This document shows positions 6,479 to 13,382 of a DNA stretch of 14,551 nucleotides, piece after piece. Location of the stretch: the NCBI GenBank assembly GCA_018969565.1, contig JAGWYC010000024.1:1-14551 (forward strand). Direction: 5' to 3'. The notes below the pieces were generated by a model, which was given only the letters and a program-made list of their open reading frames with translations, was not told where the DNA came from and did not search any database. The stretch comes from Bacteroidota bacterium (GTDB taxonomy: Bacteria > Bacteroidota > Bacteroidia > NS11-12g > UBA955). The position numbers were made by a program, and so were the translations under genes. Position 1 is the first letter of the stretch. Each line of letters opens with the position of its first letter.

Positions 6479-7315
6479 ATGTTCGAGGGCAGGCGGCTGC
6501 TCATAGCCACGAAACACGGCAAGGAACAAGTTTTGGCGCCCCTTCTGGAGCAGGCGCTTGGCGTGTTATGCTTCACCGATTCCGGCTTTGATACCGATAC
6601 GCTGGGTACCTTCAGCGGCGAGGTGGAGCGCATCTTGGATCCCATCAGTGCCTTGCGTGAAAAGTGCAGGCTGTCGGCCGAGGCCGCCCGCTGTGAACTG
6701 GTTGTAGGCAGCGAAGGTTCCTTCGGTCCGCATCCGCTGATGCCCTTTGTGCATGCCGATGAAGAACTGCTGATGCTGCTTGACCTGAAGCACGGCCTGG
6801 AAATCACGGCACGGGAGCTCAGCACCGACACCAACTTCAGCGCCTGCGCACCGCAGGATATTCAAACCCTGGAGCGCTTTGCTGCGGAAACGGGATTCCC
6901 TGCACATGCGTTGATCCTGCGCAGGGCAGAAGGAGATACCGAGGGCCTGGTGAAGGGCATACAGGACGCAGCACAGCTTCGGGAACTGTTTCACACGTAC
7001 ATGAGTCGTTACGGAACCGTTTATGTGGAAACCGACATGCGCGCTCAGTACAACCCCCGCCGTATGGAAGTTATCCGTAAGGCCGGATTGCAGTTGTTAC
7101 AGAAGATAGAATCCAGGTGTCCCGCCTGCGGCATACCCGGATTCGACGTGGCTGAAGTGCGAAGGGGCCTGGAATGCGCCATGTGCGGAACCGCCACGCA
7201 GACCACGCTGAGTCACCTGTACCGCTGCATGCATTGCGCCTGTGAGCGAGAGGAATGGTATCCCCACGGGAAAAAGAAGCAGGACCCGATGTATTGTGAT
7301 GTGTGCAATCCGTAG
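6479..7315 (+). CDS. DUF6671-type protein with two C-terminal zinc ribbons
   Basis: I recognise this 278-residue protein as resembling the uncharacterised DUF6671 family, whose biochemical role I do not know. The N-terminal part opens with RLLIATKHGKEQVLAPLLE and contains a conserved-looking polar stretch (VVGSEGSFGPHPLMPFVHADEE, split about 75-96) and TDTNFSA near 116. The C-terminal region has four Cys pairs: C214/C217 (CPAC), C233/C236 (CAMC), C250/C253 (CMHC) and C273/C276 (CDVC). They are spaced as two zinc ribbons and end in the terminal CDVCNP. That arrangement suggests nucleic-acid or protein binding, or structural zinc. It starts 7 bases after the dihydroorotase stop codon with no separate promoter, so it is likely the second gene of that operon, though a functional tie to pyrimidine synthesis is unproven. 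The only plausible start is the ATG at 6479. Confidence 0.75.
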   Translation: MFEGRRLLIATKHGKEQVLAPLLEQALGVLCFTDSGFDTDTLGTFSGEVERILDPISALREKCRLSAEAARCELVVGSEGSFGPHPLMPFVHADEELLMLLDLKHGLEITARELSTDTNFSACAPQDIQTLERFAAETGFPAHALILRRAEGDTEGLVKGIQDAAQLRELFHTYMSRYGTVYVETDMRAQYNPRRMEVIRKAGLQLLQKIESRCPACGIPGFDVAEVRRGLECAMCGTATQTTLSHLYRCMHCACEREEWYPHGKKKQDPMYCDVCNP

Positions 7316-7361
7316 GTACTCGTCAAGGTTGACGGTTAAAGTACAAAGGGTTTTTATTTTA

Positions 7362-7369
7362 TAGGTTTG
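7362..7369 (+). promoter_or_regulatory. -7 promoter box of the RecQ-PRTase/DprA operon
   Basis: TAGGTTTG matches TAnnTTTG in an AT-rich 137-base gap, predicting a leader of about 75 bases. No -33 TTTG is seen at the expected spacing. A perfect 6-bp inverted repeat with a 2-base centre (CGTCAAGGTTGACG, 7321-7334) lies upstream and could be an operator. Confidence 0.4.
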
Positions 7370-7441
7370 TAAGGTCGTTATTTTATGGCAACGGCAAGAA
7401 TTATATGCGGAAAATGAAATCATGTACACTGAATTAAAAAT

Positions 7442-7445
7442 GGAG
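7442..7445 (+). promoter_or_regulatory. Shine-Dalgarno sequence of the RecQ-PRTase gene
   Basis: GGAG stands 7 bases before the ATG at 7453, and it supports that start, since an in-frame TAA at 7435-7437 rules out anything much longer. It is the only clear Shine-Dalgarno sequence among the genes of this window, whose other starts are preceded by A/T-rich or unrelated sequence. Confidence 0.6.
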
Positions 7446-7452
7446 TTTAGAA

Positions 7453-9465
7453 ATGAACAGGGCACAAGCAGAAACAGCATTAAAGAATTTATTTGGATTT
7501 GATTATTTCCATGATTTGCAATGGAAGGTGATTGAGCAATTGCTCGCGGGGAAGAGGGTATTGTTTATCGAGAAGACAGGGTACGGGAAATCCTTGTGTT
7601 ATCAGTTTCCGGCAACGCAACTGAAGGGCGTGACCATTGTTTTTTCTCCCTTGATTGCCTTGATGAGGGATCAGGTGCAAAGCATGACGGCAAAGGGAAT
7701 CCGCGCAGCGAGTATCAATTCCAATCAGACCCGGGAAGAGAATCATGACATTATTGAGCGGGCGAAGCGTAATGAAATTGATATACTCTATATATCACCG
7801 GAGCGGCTGGAGAATGCGGCATGGATCAGCGCAGCCCGGGAAATGAACATAGCCATGGTAGTGATTGACGAGGCACATTGTATTTCTATGTGGGGGCAGA
7901 GTTTTCGTCCCAACTACCGCAGGATTGTGGATCTGGTGCGGCTGCTGCCCCGGGATTTTCCGGTCTTGGCCACCACGGCAACAGCCACCCCTCGTGTACA
8001 AGAGGATATCGTGGAACAGGTGGGCAGCGACCTGATTCCGGTGAGGGGTGAATTACTCAGGTCTAACATCAGGCTATTTGTGGTGCCTGTAAAACATGAA
8101 GATGAAAAATACTACTGGCTGGCCGAGCATCTTCCGCGCTTAGGCAAGAGCGGAATCGTTTATACAGGAACACAGACCAATACCGATCTTTATGCAAACT
8201 GGCTGCAATTTCTTGATATGCGTTCCGCCGCCTACAACGGACGTCTGGACTCCGATTCAAGGGTTCGAATTGAAGCGGCATTCATGGGGAATGAATATGA
8301 TTGTGTAGTATCCACCAACGCCTTGGGGATGGGTATAGACAAGCCGGATATCAGGTTTATCATCCACACCCAGATCCCGCAGTCGCCCATCCATTACTAT
8401 CAGGAAGTGGGAAGGGCAGGCCGCGATGGGAAGGAGGCCTTTGCCATTCTTTTATACAATCCTGAAACCGACGAGGCCCTGCCCAGGGCTTTTATAGAAG
8501 GAAGCAAACCCTCCCCGGCCAAGTACTTACAAGTTATAGAGCTTACCCGGCAAGCGCTGCTGAGCAGGAATGAAATCATCCGGCAGGTCAACATGAAGCA
8601 AACCCATGTCAGTGTCATTCTTGCAGACCTGGTAGCTCAAGGCATACTCAATGAAATGCAAGGCAAGTCGAAAATGTACTTCTACAACCCTAATGCACCT
8701 GAGTTTGATTTCAGCCTCTTCGCAAACCTGAAGGAATCACAGGAAAGCGAATTGCAGAAGATGCTGGAATATACCGGTATTTCTTCTTGTCGAATGGTGT
8801 ATTTATGCGGCTATCTGGGCGATACCCGCAGCGATAATTGCGGTGTCTGTGATAATGATACCGGGGTGGTCATGCCTGTTACCGCAAATGATGCCATTGT
8901 TCAAAAACTCAGTGAATTCAGGGGTTCCTATTTCCCGGTGCTGGAAGTGGCTTCGGCGAAGAGTAATTTGCTGGATGGTGTGGCCGCCTCGTATTACGGT
9001 TTATCCAACGTGGGTACGACTATAAAACACTGTAAATATGAAGCCGGCGGCGATTTTCCGGACTGGCTGCTCAGGCTTGCCCTGAAGGCGTTCCGAAAGC
9101 AATACGGTAATGCTGTCTTCGATATTGTTCTTTCCGTACCGCCCACAGAGTCGGGTAATCTGGTGCAAAATTTTGCAGAGAAGTTTGCCCGGCTCATCAA
9201 CGTACCTTATTCCGATAAGTTGATTAAAACAGGGGTTACCCAACCGCAAAAGCTTTTTCAAAGCAGCATGTCCAAAAAAGAGAACCTTCAGGGTAAATTC
9301 GCTTTCTCAAACCCACCTGAACTTGCAGGCAAACGAGTATTGCTCCTGGATGATGTGTTCGACAGCGGTTGTACCATCAAGGAAATAGGGCAGTGCCTCA
9401 CTAAAGCCGGAGCCCTGAGCATTGCCCCGCTGGTCATTGCAAGAACAGTGGGCGGTGACCTCTGA
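7453..9465 (+). CDS. RecQ-family DNA helicase fused to a ComF-like phosphoribosyltransferase domain
   Basis: This is a 670-residue fusion. Residues 1-340 form a superfamily-2 RecQ helicase core. Visible motifs are Walker A TGYGKS (42-47), SPLIALMRDQV (65-75), DEAH (139-142), the RecQ aromatic-rich loop CISMWGQSFRPNY (143-155), TTATATP (174-180), STNALGMGID (287-296) and motif VI QEVGRAGRDG (317-326). A winged-helix-like segment (about 365-415) and a RecQ-type zinc region (C446, C452, C463, C466) follow. The last quarter (about 500-670) resembles ComFC-like phosphoribosyltransferases, with LLDGVAASYYGLSN, FDIVLSVPP and the PRPP-loop motif VLLLDDVFDSGCT (629-641). There is no HRDC domain. Expected activity is ATP-driven 3'-5' DNA unwinding; whether the PRTase part is catalytic is unknown. 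The DprA-like gene starts 6 bases downstream. Role in transformation, recombination or phage defence is inference. Confidence 0.88.
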   Translation: MNRAQAETALKNLFGFDYFHDLQWKVIEQLLAGKRVLFIEKTGYGKSLCYQFPATQLKGVTIVFSPLIALMRDQVQSMTAKGIRAASINSNQTREENHDIIERAKRNEIDILYISPERLENAAWISAAREMNIAMVVIDEAHCISMWGQSFRPNYRRIVDLVRLLPRDFPVLATTATATPRVQEDIVEQVGSDLIPVRGELLRSNIRLFVVPVKHEDEKYYWLAEHLPRLGKSGIVYTGTQTNTDLYANWLQFLDMRSAAYNGRLDSDSRVRIEAAFMGNEYDCVVSTNALGMGIDKPDIRFIIHTQIPQSPIHYYQEVGRAGRDGKEAFAILLYNPETDEALPRAFIEGSKPSPAKYLQVIELTRQALLSRNEIIRQVNMKQTHVSVILADLVAQGILNEMQGKSKMYFYNPNAPEFDFSLFANLKESQESELQKMLEYTGISSCRMVYLCGYLGDTRSDNCGVCDNDTGVVMPVTANDAIVQKLSEFRGSYFPVLEVASAKSNLLDGVAASYYGLSNVGTTIKHCKYEAGGDFPDWLLRLALKAFRKQYGNAVFDIVLSVPPTESGNLVQNFAEKFARLINVPYSDKLIKTGVTQPQKLFQSSMSKKENLQGKFAFSNPPELAGKRVLLLDDVFDSGCTIKEIGQCLTKAGALSIAPLVIARTVGGDL

Positions 9466-9471
9466 AAACCT

Positions 9472-10629
9472 ATGACAACGCTCAATGACATCACCTGCTG
9501 GATGACTTTGGCTCATTTGCCCGGCTGGAGCGTGGAACGCATCAACAGGCTGGTCGTCCGCATCGTGCACGAAGAAGCAATCACAGTATCAGAGTTCTTT
9601 GCACTGGACAAACAGGAATGGGTGAACAGGTTTGCCGTCATGGAACAAGAAGCAACAGACCTTGCCCGGGCAAAGGCCGACATGCCCCGACTTGCCTTCA
9701 TTGCAGAACAATTATTGCACGAGGGCTTTCAGGTGATACCGCTCAACGCACCGGAGTACCCGATTACCCTCAGAGAACACCTGAAGGTTAAAAACGCGCC
9801 GACGCTGCTCTATGTGAAAGGCAGAATCACGCTGTTGCAGGAAGCTGCCGTGGCCATCGTAGGTTCCAGAAAAGCAGGCGCCACAGCCCTGGAATTCACG
9901 GCCAATTTGGCCAGGAAATGCGTGTCTGAACACAAGGTGGTGGTGAGCGGCTACGCTCAGGGGGTGGACAGGCAGGCCCTTGACAGCGCTCTGGCCGCCG
10001 GTGGCAGAAGTATCATTGTCCTGCCGCAAGGCATTCTCACCTTTCAGTCAGGACTTAAAACCTATTACCGGGCCATAGTGAACGGCGATGTGCTGGTGCT
10101 GAGTACCTTCTTTCCTAAGGCAGGCTGGGAGGTTGGACTGGCCATGGCCCGTAATGCCTACATCTACGGACTGGCCGATGAAATTTATGCCGCAGAATCT
10201 GACAACAAGGGCGGTACATGGCAGGGCGTTCTTGACGGATTAAAGCGCGGGCGTGAGGTATATGTGCGTAAGCCGAACCCCGGTGAACAAAATGCCCACG
10301 GCAAACTCATCGCGCTGGGCGCCATCCCCGTAGATATGTACGGAAATCGAGCCGCCTATCCGGATGCACAGGAACTGCTGATTCCGGAAAATAGGGCAGA
10401 AGAAGCCACTAAAGAGCCTTACAACACCGTAAATGCTACGGAAAAACAAATTCTGGATCTGCTCTGCCAGAGCGCCTTCTCCGCGAAAGAAATTATCCGG
10501 ATACTCAAACTGGACTGGGATATCCTAAGCTTGCAGCAGTTCCTGGCAAGCCGGCCTGAAGTGTACCGGATATCAGGGAAGCCCCTGAAATACACCTGCA
10601 GGAATGGCATGGCGCTAACCCTGTTTTAA
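9472..10629 (+). CDS. Divergent DprA/Smf-like DNA-processing protein
   Basis: The 385-residue protein has an N-terminal helical region (1-90), then a DprA-type Rossmann fold: EYPITLREHL (95-104), APTLLYVKG, VAIVGSR (127-133), SGYAQGVDRQAL (159-170) and the LPQGI strand. A C-terminal winged-helix-like tail covers about 320-385. DprA proteins bind single-stranded DNA, load RecA and are needed for natural transformation. This one diverges in the second half: the usual SEFP...FPxRNRIIAGLS section is STFFPKAGWEVGLAMARNAYIYGLAD (written 211-236), followed by SDNKGGTWQGVLDG and GREVYVRKP instead of the standard SGSLITA and GRxVFAVPG. It is therefore a distinct branch rather than the housekeeping copy. 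The 6-base spacing to the helicase-PRTase gene means co-transcription and suggests that the products act together. It ends 33 bases before the convergent methyltransferase stop, with no terminator visible between them. Confidence 0.85.
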   Translation: MTTLNDITCWMTLAHLPGWSVERINRLVVRIVHEEAITVSEFFALDKQEWVNRFAVMEQEATDLARAKADMPRLAFIAEQLLHEGFQVIPLNAPEYPITLREHLKVKNAPTLLYVKGRITLLQEAAVAIVGSRKAGATALEFTANLARKCVSEHKVVVSGYAQGVDRQALDSALAAGGRSIIVLPQGILTFQSGLKTYYRAIVNGDVLVLSTFFPKAGWEVGLAMARNAYIYGLADEIYAAESDNKGGTWQGVLDGLKRGREVYVRKPNPGEQNAHGKLIALGAIPVDMYGNRAAYPDAQELLIPENRAEEATKEPYNTVNATEKQILDLLCQSAFSAKEIIRILKLDWDILSLQQFLASRPEVYRISGKPLKYTCRNGMALTLF

Positions 10630-10662
10630 GCGTGCGCACGAGTTAGCAGTGACTTCGGTAAT

Positions 10663-11319
10663 TCAGTATCTCCTCTTACACAACACCATTTGCGTGCGCT
10701 GCGCGGCATTGCTGATGTAATGCTGCTCCATGTGCAGGTACTTCCCGATAAAGCCGGCAAACTCTTTAAAGCTCCATTCGCGGTAATGACATTCATTCGG
10801 GGGAGGACCGAAGGTCCAGGGTGAAGGATCCAGGTTGCGGTCGGGTGTGCTGATAATGAACCACTGTACATGGTGCTGTGCCACCAAGTTGCGCATGAAG
10901 GCCTCCGGATCGGGCACATGCTCGATCACATCAGCGGCAATCAGCATTTCCGCCGGGAAATCCTTCCAGGCTTCTCCAAAAACATCGAACCATATCCGGT
11001 CCGGATAGCGCTGCTTCAGGAATTCCGTATCTGTTTCTGCGCCCGCGCAGGGCAGTTCCCCGAAATATTGCAGCAGCTTGTAGCCCGAGCCGCAGCCGAT
11101 GTCCAGCACGCCCTGAAGTTGCCGTTCCTCATAGAAAGCCCGCGCAAAAGCATAGACCTCTTTCTGGAATTCGTCTGAATTGTTGCGGTCGTCGAAGTGC
11201 AACACCGAGGTGCGGTGCAGATAGCCGCGGCGCAGACCGTATTTAGGTTTCCGCAGCCATGCCAGGCATACTTTGCTGAAGTACAGCATCCGGCGGAGTA
11301 AAGAAAGCCTGCGGCGCAT
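10663..11319 (-). CDS. Class I SAM-dependent methyltransferase
   Basis: This 218-residue protein carries methyltransferase motif I (VLDIGCGSGYKL, 71-82), an acidic residue after the second strand (AGAETD, 92-97) and the ADVIEHVPDPEAF segment (129-141) typical of the UbiE/Methyltransf_11-like group. Later come FIISTPDRN and HYREWSFKEFAGF, which recalls methyltransferases acting on small molecules or glycans. A basic, partly hydrophobic N-terminus (MRRRLSLLRRMLYFSKVCLA) could contact the membrane, but it is too polar to call a transmembrane helix. The substrate is unknown. It stands alone: the upstream protease gene on the same strand ends in a strong terminator and is separated by the repeat element. 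A -7-like box abuts its start codon. Confidence 0.82.
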   Translation of the reverse strand: MRRRLSLLRRMLYFSKVCLAWLRKPKYGLRRGYLHRTSVLHFDDRNNSDEFQKEVYAFARAFYEERQLQGVLDIGCGSGYKLLQYFGELPCAGAETDTEFLKQRYPDRIWFDVFGEAWKDFPAEMLIAADVIEHVPDPEAFMRNLVAQHHVQWFIISTPDRNLDPSPWTFGPPPNECHYREWSFKEFAGFIGKYLHMEQHYISNAAQRTQMVLCKRRY

Positions 11320-11324
11320 GGGTG

Positions 11325-11332
11325 CAAAGAAA
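11325..11332 (-). promoter_or_regulatory. Near-consensus -7 box touching the methyltransferase start
   Basis: The minus strand reads TTTCTTTG, one mismatch from TAnnTTTG, ending 5 bases before the ATG at 11319. If functional, the mRNA would be leaderless or nearly so. Confidence 0.3.
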
Positions 11333-11384
11333 GGGGGCTTAGTGAAAATGCTGTGATGGTGGTAGAAAGGTCATGATCAATAAT

Positions 11385-11492
11385 CTGTCATGGTAAATAA
11401 TTTGTCATGGTGAGCTCCGTCGAACCACGACAAGCTCCCCATGACAGAAGATACAGGCTCACCATGACAAAAGATACAAGCTCCCAATAACA
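11385..11492. repeat. Compact element of nested inverted and direct repeats
   Basis: A perfect 15-bp inverted repeat pairs TTTGTCATGGTGAGC (11401-11415) with GCTCACCATGACAAA (11457-11471). A 9-bp one pairs CTGTCATGG (11385-11393) with CCATGACAG (11439-11447). Two adjacent 23-base direct repeats (11434-11456 and 11457-11479, each starting GCTC and containing CCATGACA and AAGATACA) differ at three positions, and a degraded third copy starts at 11480. The centre contains GAGCTCCGTCGAACCACGAC. The core words CCATGACA and GTCGAACCA look like a dispersed intergenic repeat family. It contains no gene and fills the gap between the methyltransferase and protease units together with the terminator. Confidence 0.85.
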
Positions 11493-11505
11493 AGGGCCTA
11501 TGAAT

Positions 11506-11536
11506 AAAAAAAAAGGGCAGCACCGGGCCGCCCTTT
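11506..11536 (-). terminator. Intrinsic terminator of the S8 protease gene
   Basis: Read on the minus strand, a stem of AAAGGGC/GCCCTTT (11530-11536 with 11512-11518) encloses an 11-base GC-rich loop and runs straight into nine T residues. It begins 18 bases after the protease stop codon, the textbook place for a Rho-independent terminator. Confidence 0.9.
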
Positions 11537-11554
11537 ACTTTTTGTTGCAATTGC

Positions 11555-13141
11555 TTAAAACTTCCCCATCCCGGCTGCAATCTGCAAGGCCTGGTAGGCG
11601 TTCACGATGCCGCCGCTCACGCAGAGTTCTTTCAGCTTGGTCTTCTTCTTGGTGGTGGGGTTCAGCACCTTGGCTTTCCAGGGGCTCGCGCCTTCCATGA
11701 TGCAACGCTTCACCTGCTGTGCAGTCAGGTTGGGATAATAGCTGCGGATCAGGGCAGCCACGCCGGCCGTTACCGGAGAGGCCATGCTGGTGCCGTCGTA
11801 TGAATCGTATTTAGAATCGGGAACGGTGCTGTAGATGTCCACGCCGGGGGCGAACACATCCACCTGCTGCTTGCCGAAGTTGGAGAAAGAAGCCACCACG
11901 TTTTTGTCGTTCCAACTGCTGGCGCCCACTTCAATCCAGTTGTTCGGGCGACCGCCGTCGGTAAGGCGGGTGTTGGGGTAGTTCGGAACCGTGTCGTTGC
12001 ACTCAGCGTCGTTGCCTGCCGCGTGTACCATCAGCACATCCTTGCTTTCCGCGTAGCGGATGGCGTCATCCACCAGCTTCTTGTTATAGCTCCAGCCCTT
12101 GCCGAAGCTCATGTTGATCACCTTCGCGCCATTGTCCACCGCGTAGCGGATGCCGTTGGCCACGTCCTTGTCGCGCTCATCGCCGTCGGGAACCACACGC
12201 ACCACCATCAGCTTCACCTTGTCGGCCACGCCGTTCATGCCCACGCCGTTGTTGCGCACCGCGCCGATGATGCCGGCCACATGCGTGCCGTGACCACCGT
12301 CGGGGCCTTCTACGTCGTTATTGCCGTAGAGACGCTCATTACCGTCTTCGTAGTTATCGCCTACGATCTCGCGGGTGTTCAGGTCGGGGTTATAGTGAAA
12401 CTTCAGCGGCTTCATGATTTCGTCGAAGCGACCAACCATAGCCGCCTTCAGCGTGTCGTACGATTTACCGCCTTCAATAGCCTTCGCCAGGGCATTTTGC
12501 AGGAATCCGGCCATGCCTTTCGCTTCCACGGCCTTCACCGTTTCCGCCGTTACCGGTGCACCGGCAGCCTGGGCTTCCACGGCGGCGAAGAACTTAGTGA
12601 TTTCATTCATGCCCTCTTCCAGAGGCTTGTATTGCTCGCGGCTGGCGCTCATCTCGGTATAAGCCTTGCGCCATTTCAGGAACAGTTCTTTCTGCTGCGC
12701 AGGAATATCAGATTCCTCCTTGCCTTCGAACATAGCGCGGTAGGCACCGTAGAAGCGGGTTACCTCCAGGTTATCGGGACCCACGTTACGGCCGTCCTTA
12801 TTGCCGATGAAGTTCCAGCCGTGTACATCGTCGATATAGCCGTTGTTGTCATCATCAATGCCATTGCCCGGGATTTCATCCTCATTCACCCAGATCACAT
12901 CTTTCAGGTCTTCGTGATCCGGTTCGGTACCCCCGTCGATCACCGCCACCACCACGGTAATAGCCGATTTACCCTGCAGCAGTTCACGGTAAGCCTTTTC
13001 CGAGCTCACCCCCGGAACCTTATCCAGTTTATAATCCAGGTTAAACCAATTGTCAGGAGCAGAAGCCTTACCCTTTTGCGCTTCCAGGCGGCTGGCGAAC
13101 AGCACCAAAGCGGCTGTAGCCACGAAATAGAATTTTTTCAT
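11555..13141 (-). CDS. Secreted subtilisin-like serine protease (peptidase family S8)
   Basis: The 528-residue protein has a signal peptide (MKKFYFVATAALVLFASRLEA, split before QKGK). Its S8 catalytic residues are D69 in VAVIDGGTEPDH, H284 in GGHGTHVAG, oxyanion N377 in HAAGND and S452 in YDGTSMASP. Between Asp and His lies an unusually long insertion (about 95-280). It starts with an Asp/Asn-rich, EF-like run (GNGIDDDNNGYIDD) and continues as an Ala/Glu/Lys-rich, probably helical segment. The mature enzyme should hydrolyse peptide bonds outside the inner membrane. There is no separable propeptide domain of the usual size and no recognisable type IX secretion C-terminal domain (the protein ends in GMGKF), so it may stay periplasmic or leave by another route. 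Transcription likely starts at the -7 box at 13153-13160 and ends at the terminator after the stop. The family is certain; the physiological substrate is unknown. Confidence 0.93.
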   Translation of the reverse strand: MKKFYFVATAALVLFASRLEAQKGKASAPDNWFNLDYKLDKVPGVSSEKAYRELLQGKSAITVVVAVIDGGTEPDHEDLKDVIWVNEDEIPGNGIDDDNNGYIDDVHGWNFIGNKDGRNVGPDNLEVTRFYGAYRAMFEGKEESDIPAQQKELFLKWRKAYTEMSASREQYKPLEEGMNEITKFFAAVEAQAAGAPVTAETVKAVEAKGMAGFLQNALAKAIEGGKSYDTLKAAMVGRFDEIMKPLKFHYNPDLNTREIVGDNYEDGNERLYGNNDVEGPDGGHGTHVAGIIGAVRNNGVGMNGVADKVKLMVVRVVPDGDERDKDVANGIRYAVDNGAKVINMSFGKGWSYNKKLVDDAIRYAESKDVLMVHAAGNDAECNDTVPNYPNTRLTDGGRPNNWIEVGASSWNDKNVVASFSNFGKQQVDVFAPGVDIYSTVPDSKYDSYDGTSMASPVTAGVAALIRSYYPNLTAQQVKRCIMEGASPWKAKVLNPTTKKKTKLKELCVSGGIVNAYQALQIAAGMGKF

Positions 13142-13152
13142 GTTAAGAACTA

Positions 13153-13160
13153 CAAATATA
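13153..13160 (-). promoter_or_regulatory. -7 promoter box of the S8 protease gene
   Basis: The minus strand reads TATATTTG, an exact TAnnTTTG match, 11 bases before the ATG at 13141, so the leader would be only a few bases. The -33 position has no TTTG at 19 bases; a TTG occurs about 24 bases upstream. Confidence 0.45.
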
Positions 13161-13221
13161 AGAAACCCACCGAGGTTCCCGAGGCAAGGGAGCTTATTGA
13201 ACTATGAATCACAGAAGCAAG

Positions 13222-13253
13222 GTTTTGGAGTGTATGAGTTTGAGAGTTTTGGA
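13222..13253 (+). repeat. Degenerate octamer array (GTTTTGGA-like x4)
   Basis: Four consecutive octamers read GTTTTGGA, GTGTATGA, GTTTGAGA, GTTTTGGA in the 246-base gap between the divergent protease and recombinase genes. Apart from the two promoter boxes, I see nothing else in this gap except an imperfect direct repeat around CCCCGTT (13315 and 13337 areas). Confidence 0.55.
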
Positions 13254-13382
13254 GCGTTGTTACAAAATACGCTTCACGCACAAAAACGTAAACACCTAAT
13301 TATCAGCTATTTAACCCCGTTCTCGGCCTAAACACCCCCGTTTTATAGACAACACATGCGGTAATTCATGCATCCATTCTTA

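Noticed and set aside
5929..6834. Minus-strand open frame of 301 codons spanning the dihydroorotase/DUF6671 junction
   Set aside because: It is Ser-rich mirror sequence covering two well-supported genes, without a promoter or motifs.
7385..7502. Small frames of 10, 10 and 26 codons (ATG at 7385, 7405 and 7422) in the helicase leader
   Set aside because: They could be leader peptides, but they lack ribosome sites, overlap one another, and the last runs into the helicase gene out of frame.
10630..10662. Palindrome CGTGCGCACG between the convergent DprA-like and methyltransferase genes as a terminator
   Set aside because: The stem would be 5 bp with no loop and no T-run; it could equally be chance.
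11434..11492. Adjacent 23-base direct repeats as a CRISPR array
   Set aside because: There is no spacer between the copies, the third copy is degraded, inverted copies are present and no cas gene is visible.
11555..11800. Type IX secretion signal at the protease C-terminus
   Set aside because: The S8 domain runs almost to the end and no conserved C-terminal sorting motif is seen.
12023..13207. Long plus-strand open frame of 394 codons opposite the protease gene
   Set aside because: It is antisense to a protease with a full catalytic set, is very rich in His and Val in the way mirror frames of GC-rich genes are, and has no recognisable domain.
13140..13331. 63-codon plus-strand frame in the gap before the recombinase
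   Set aside because: It starts inside the protease start region, runs through the octamer array and has no motif or promoter; a non-coding gap is more likely.
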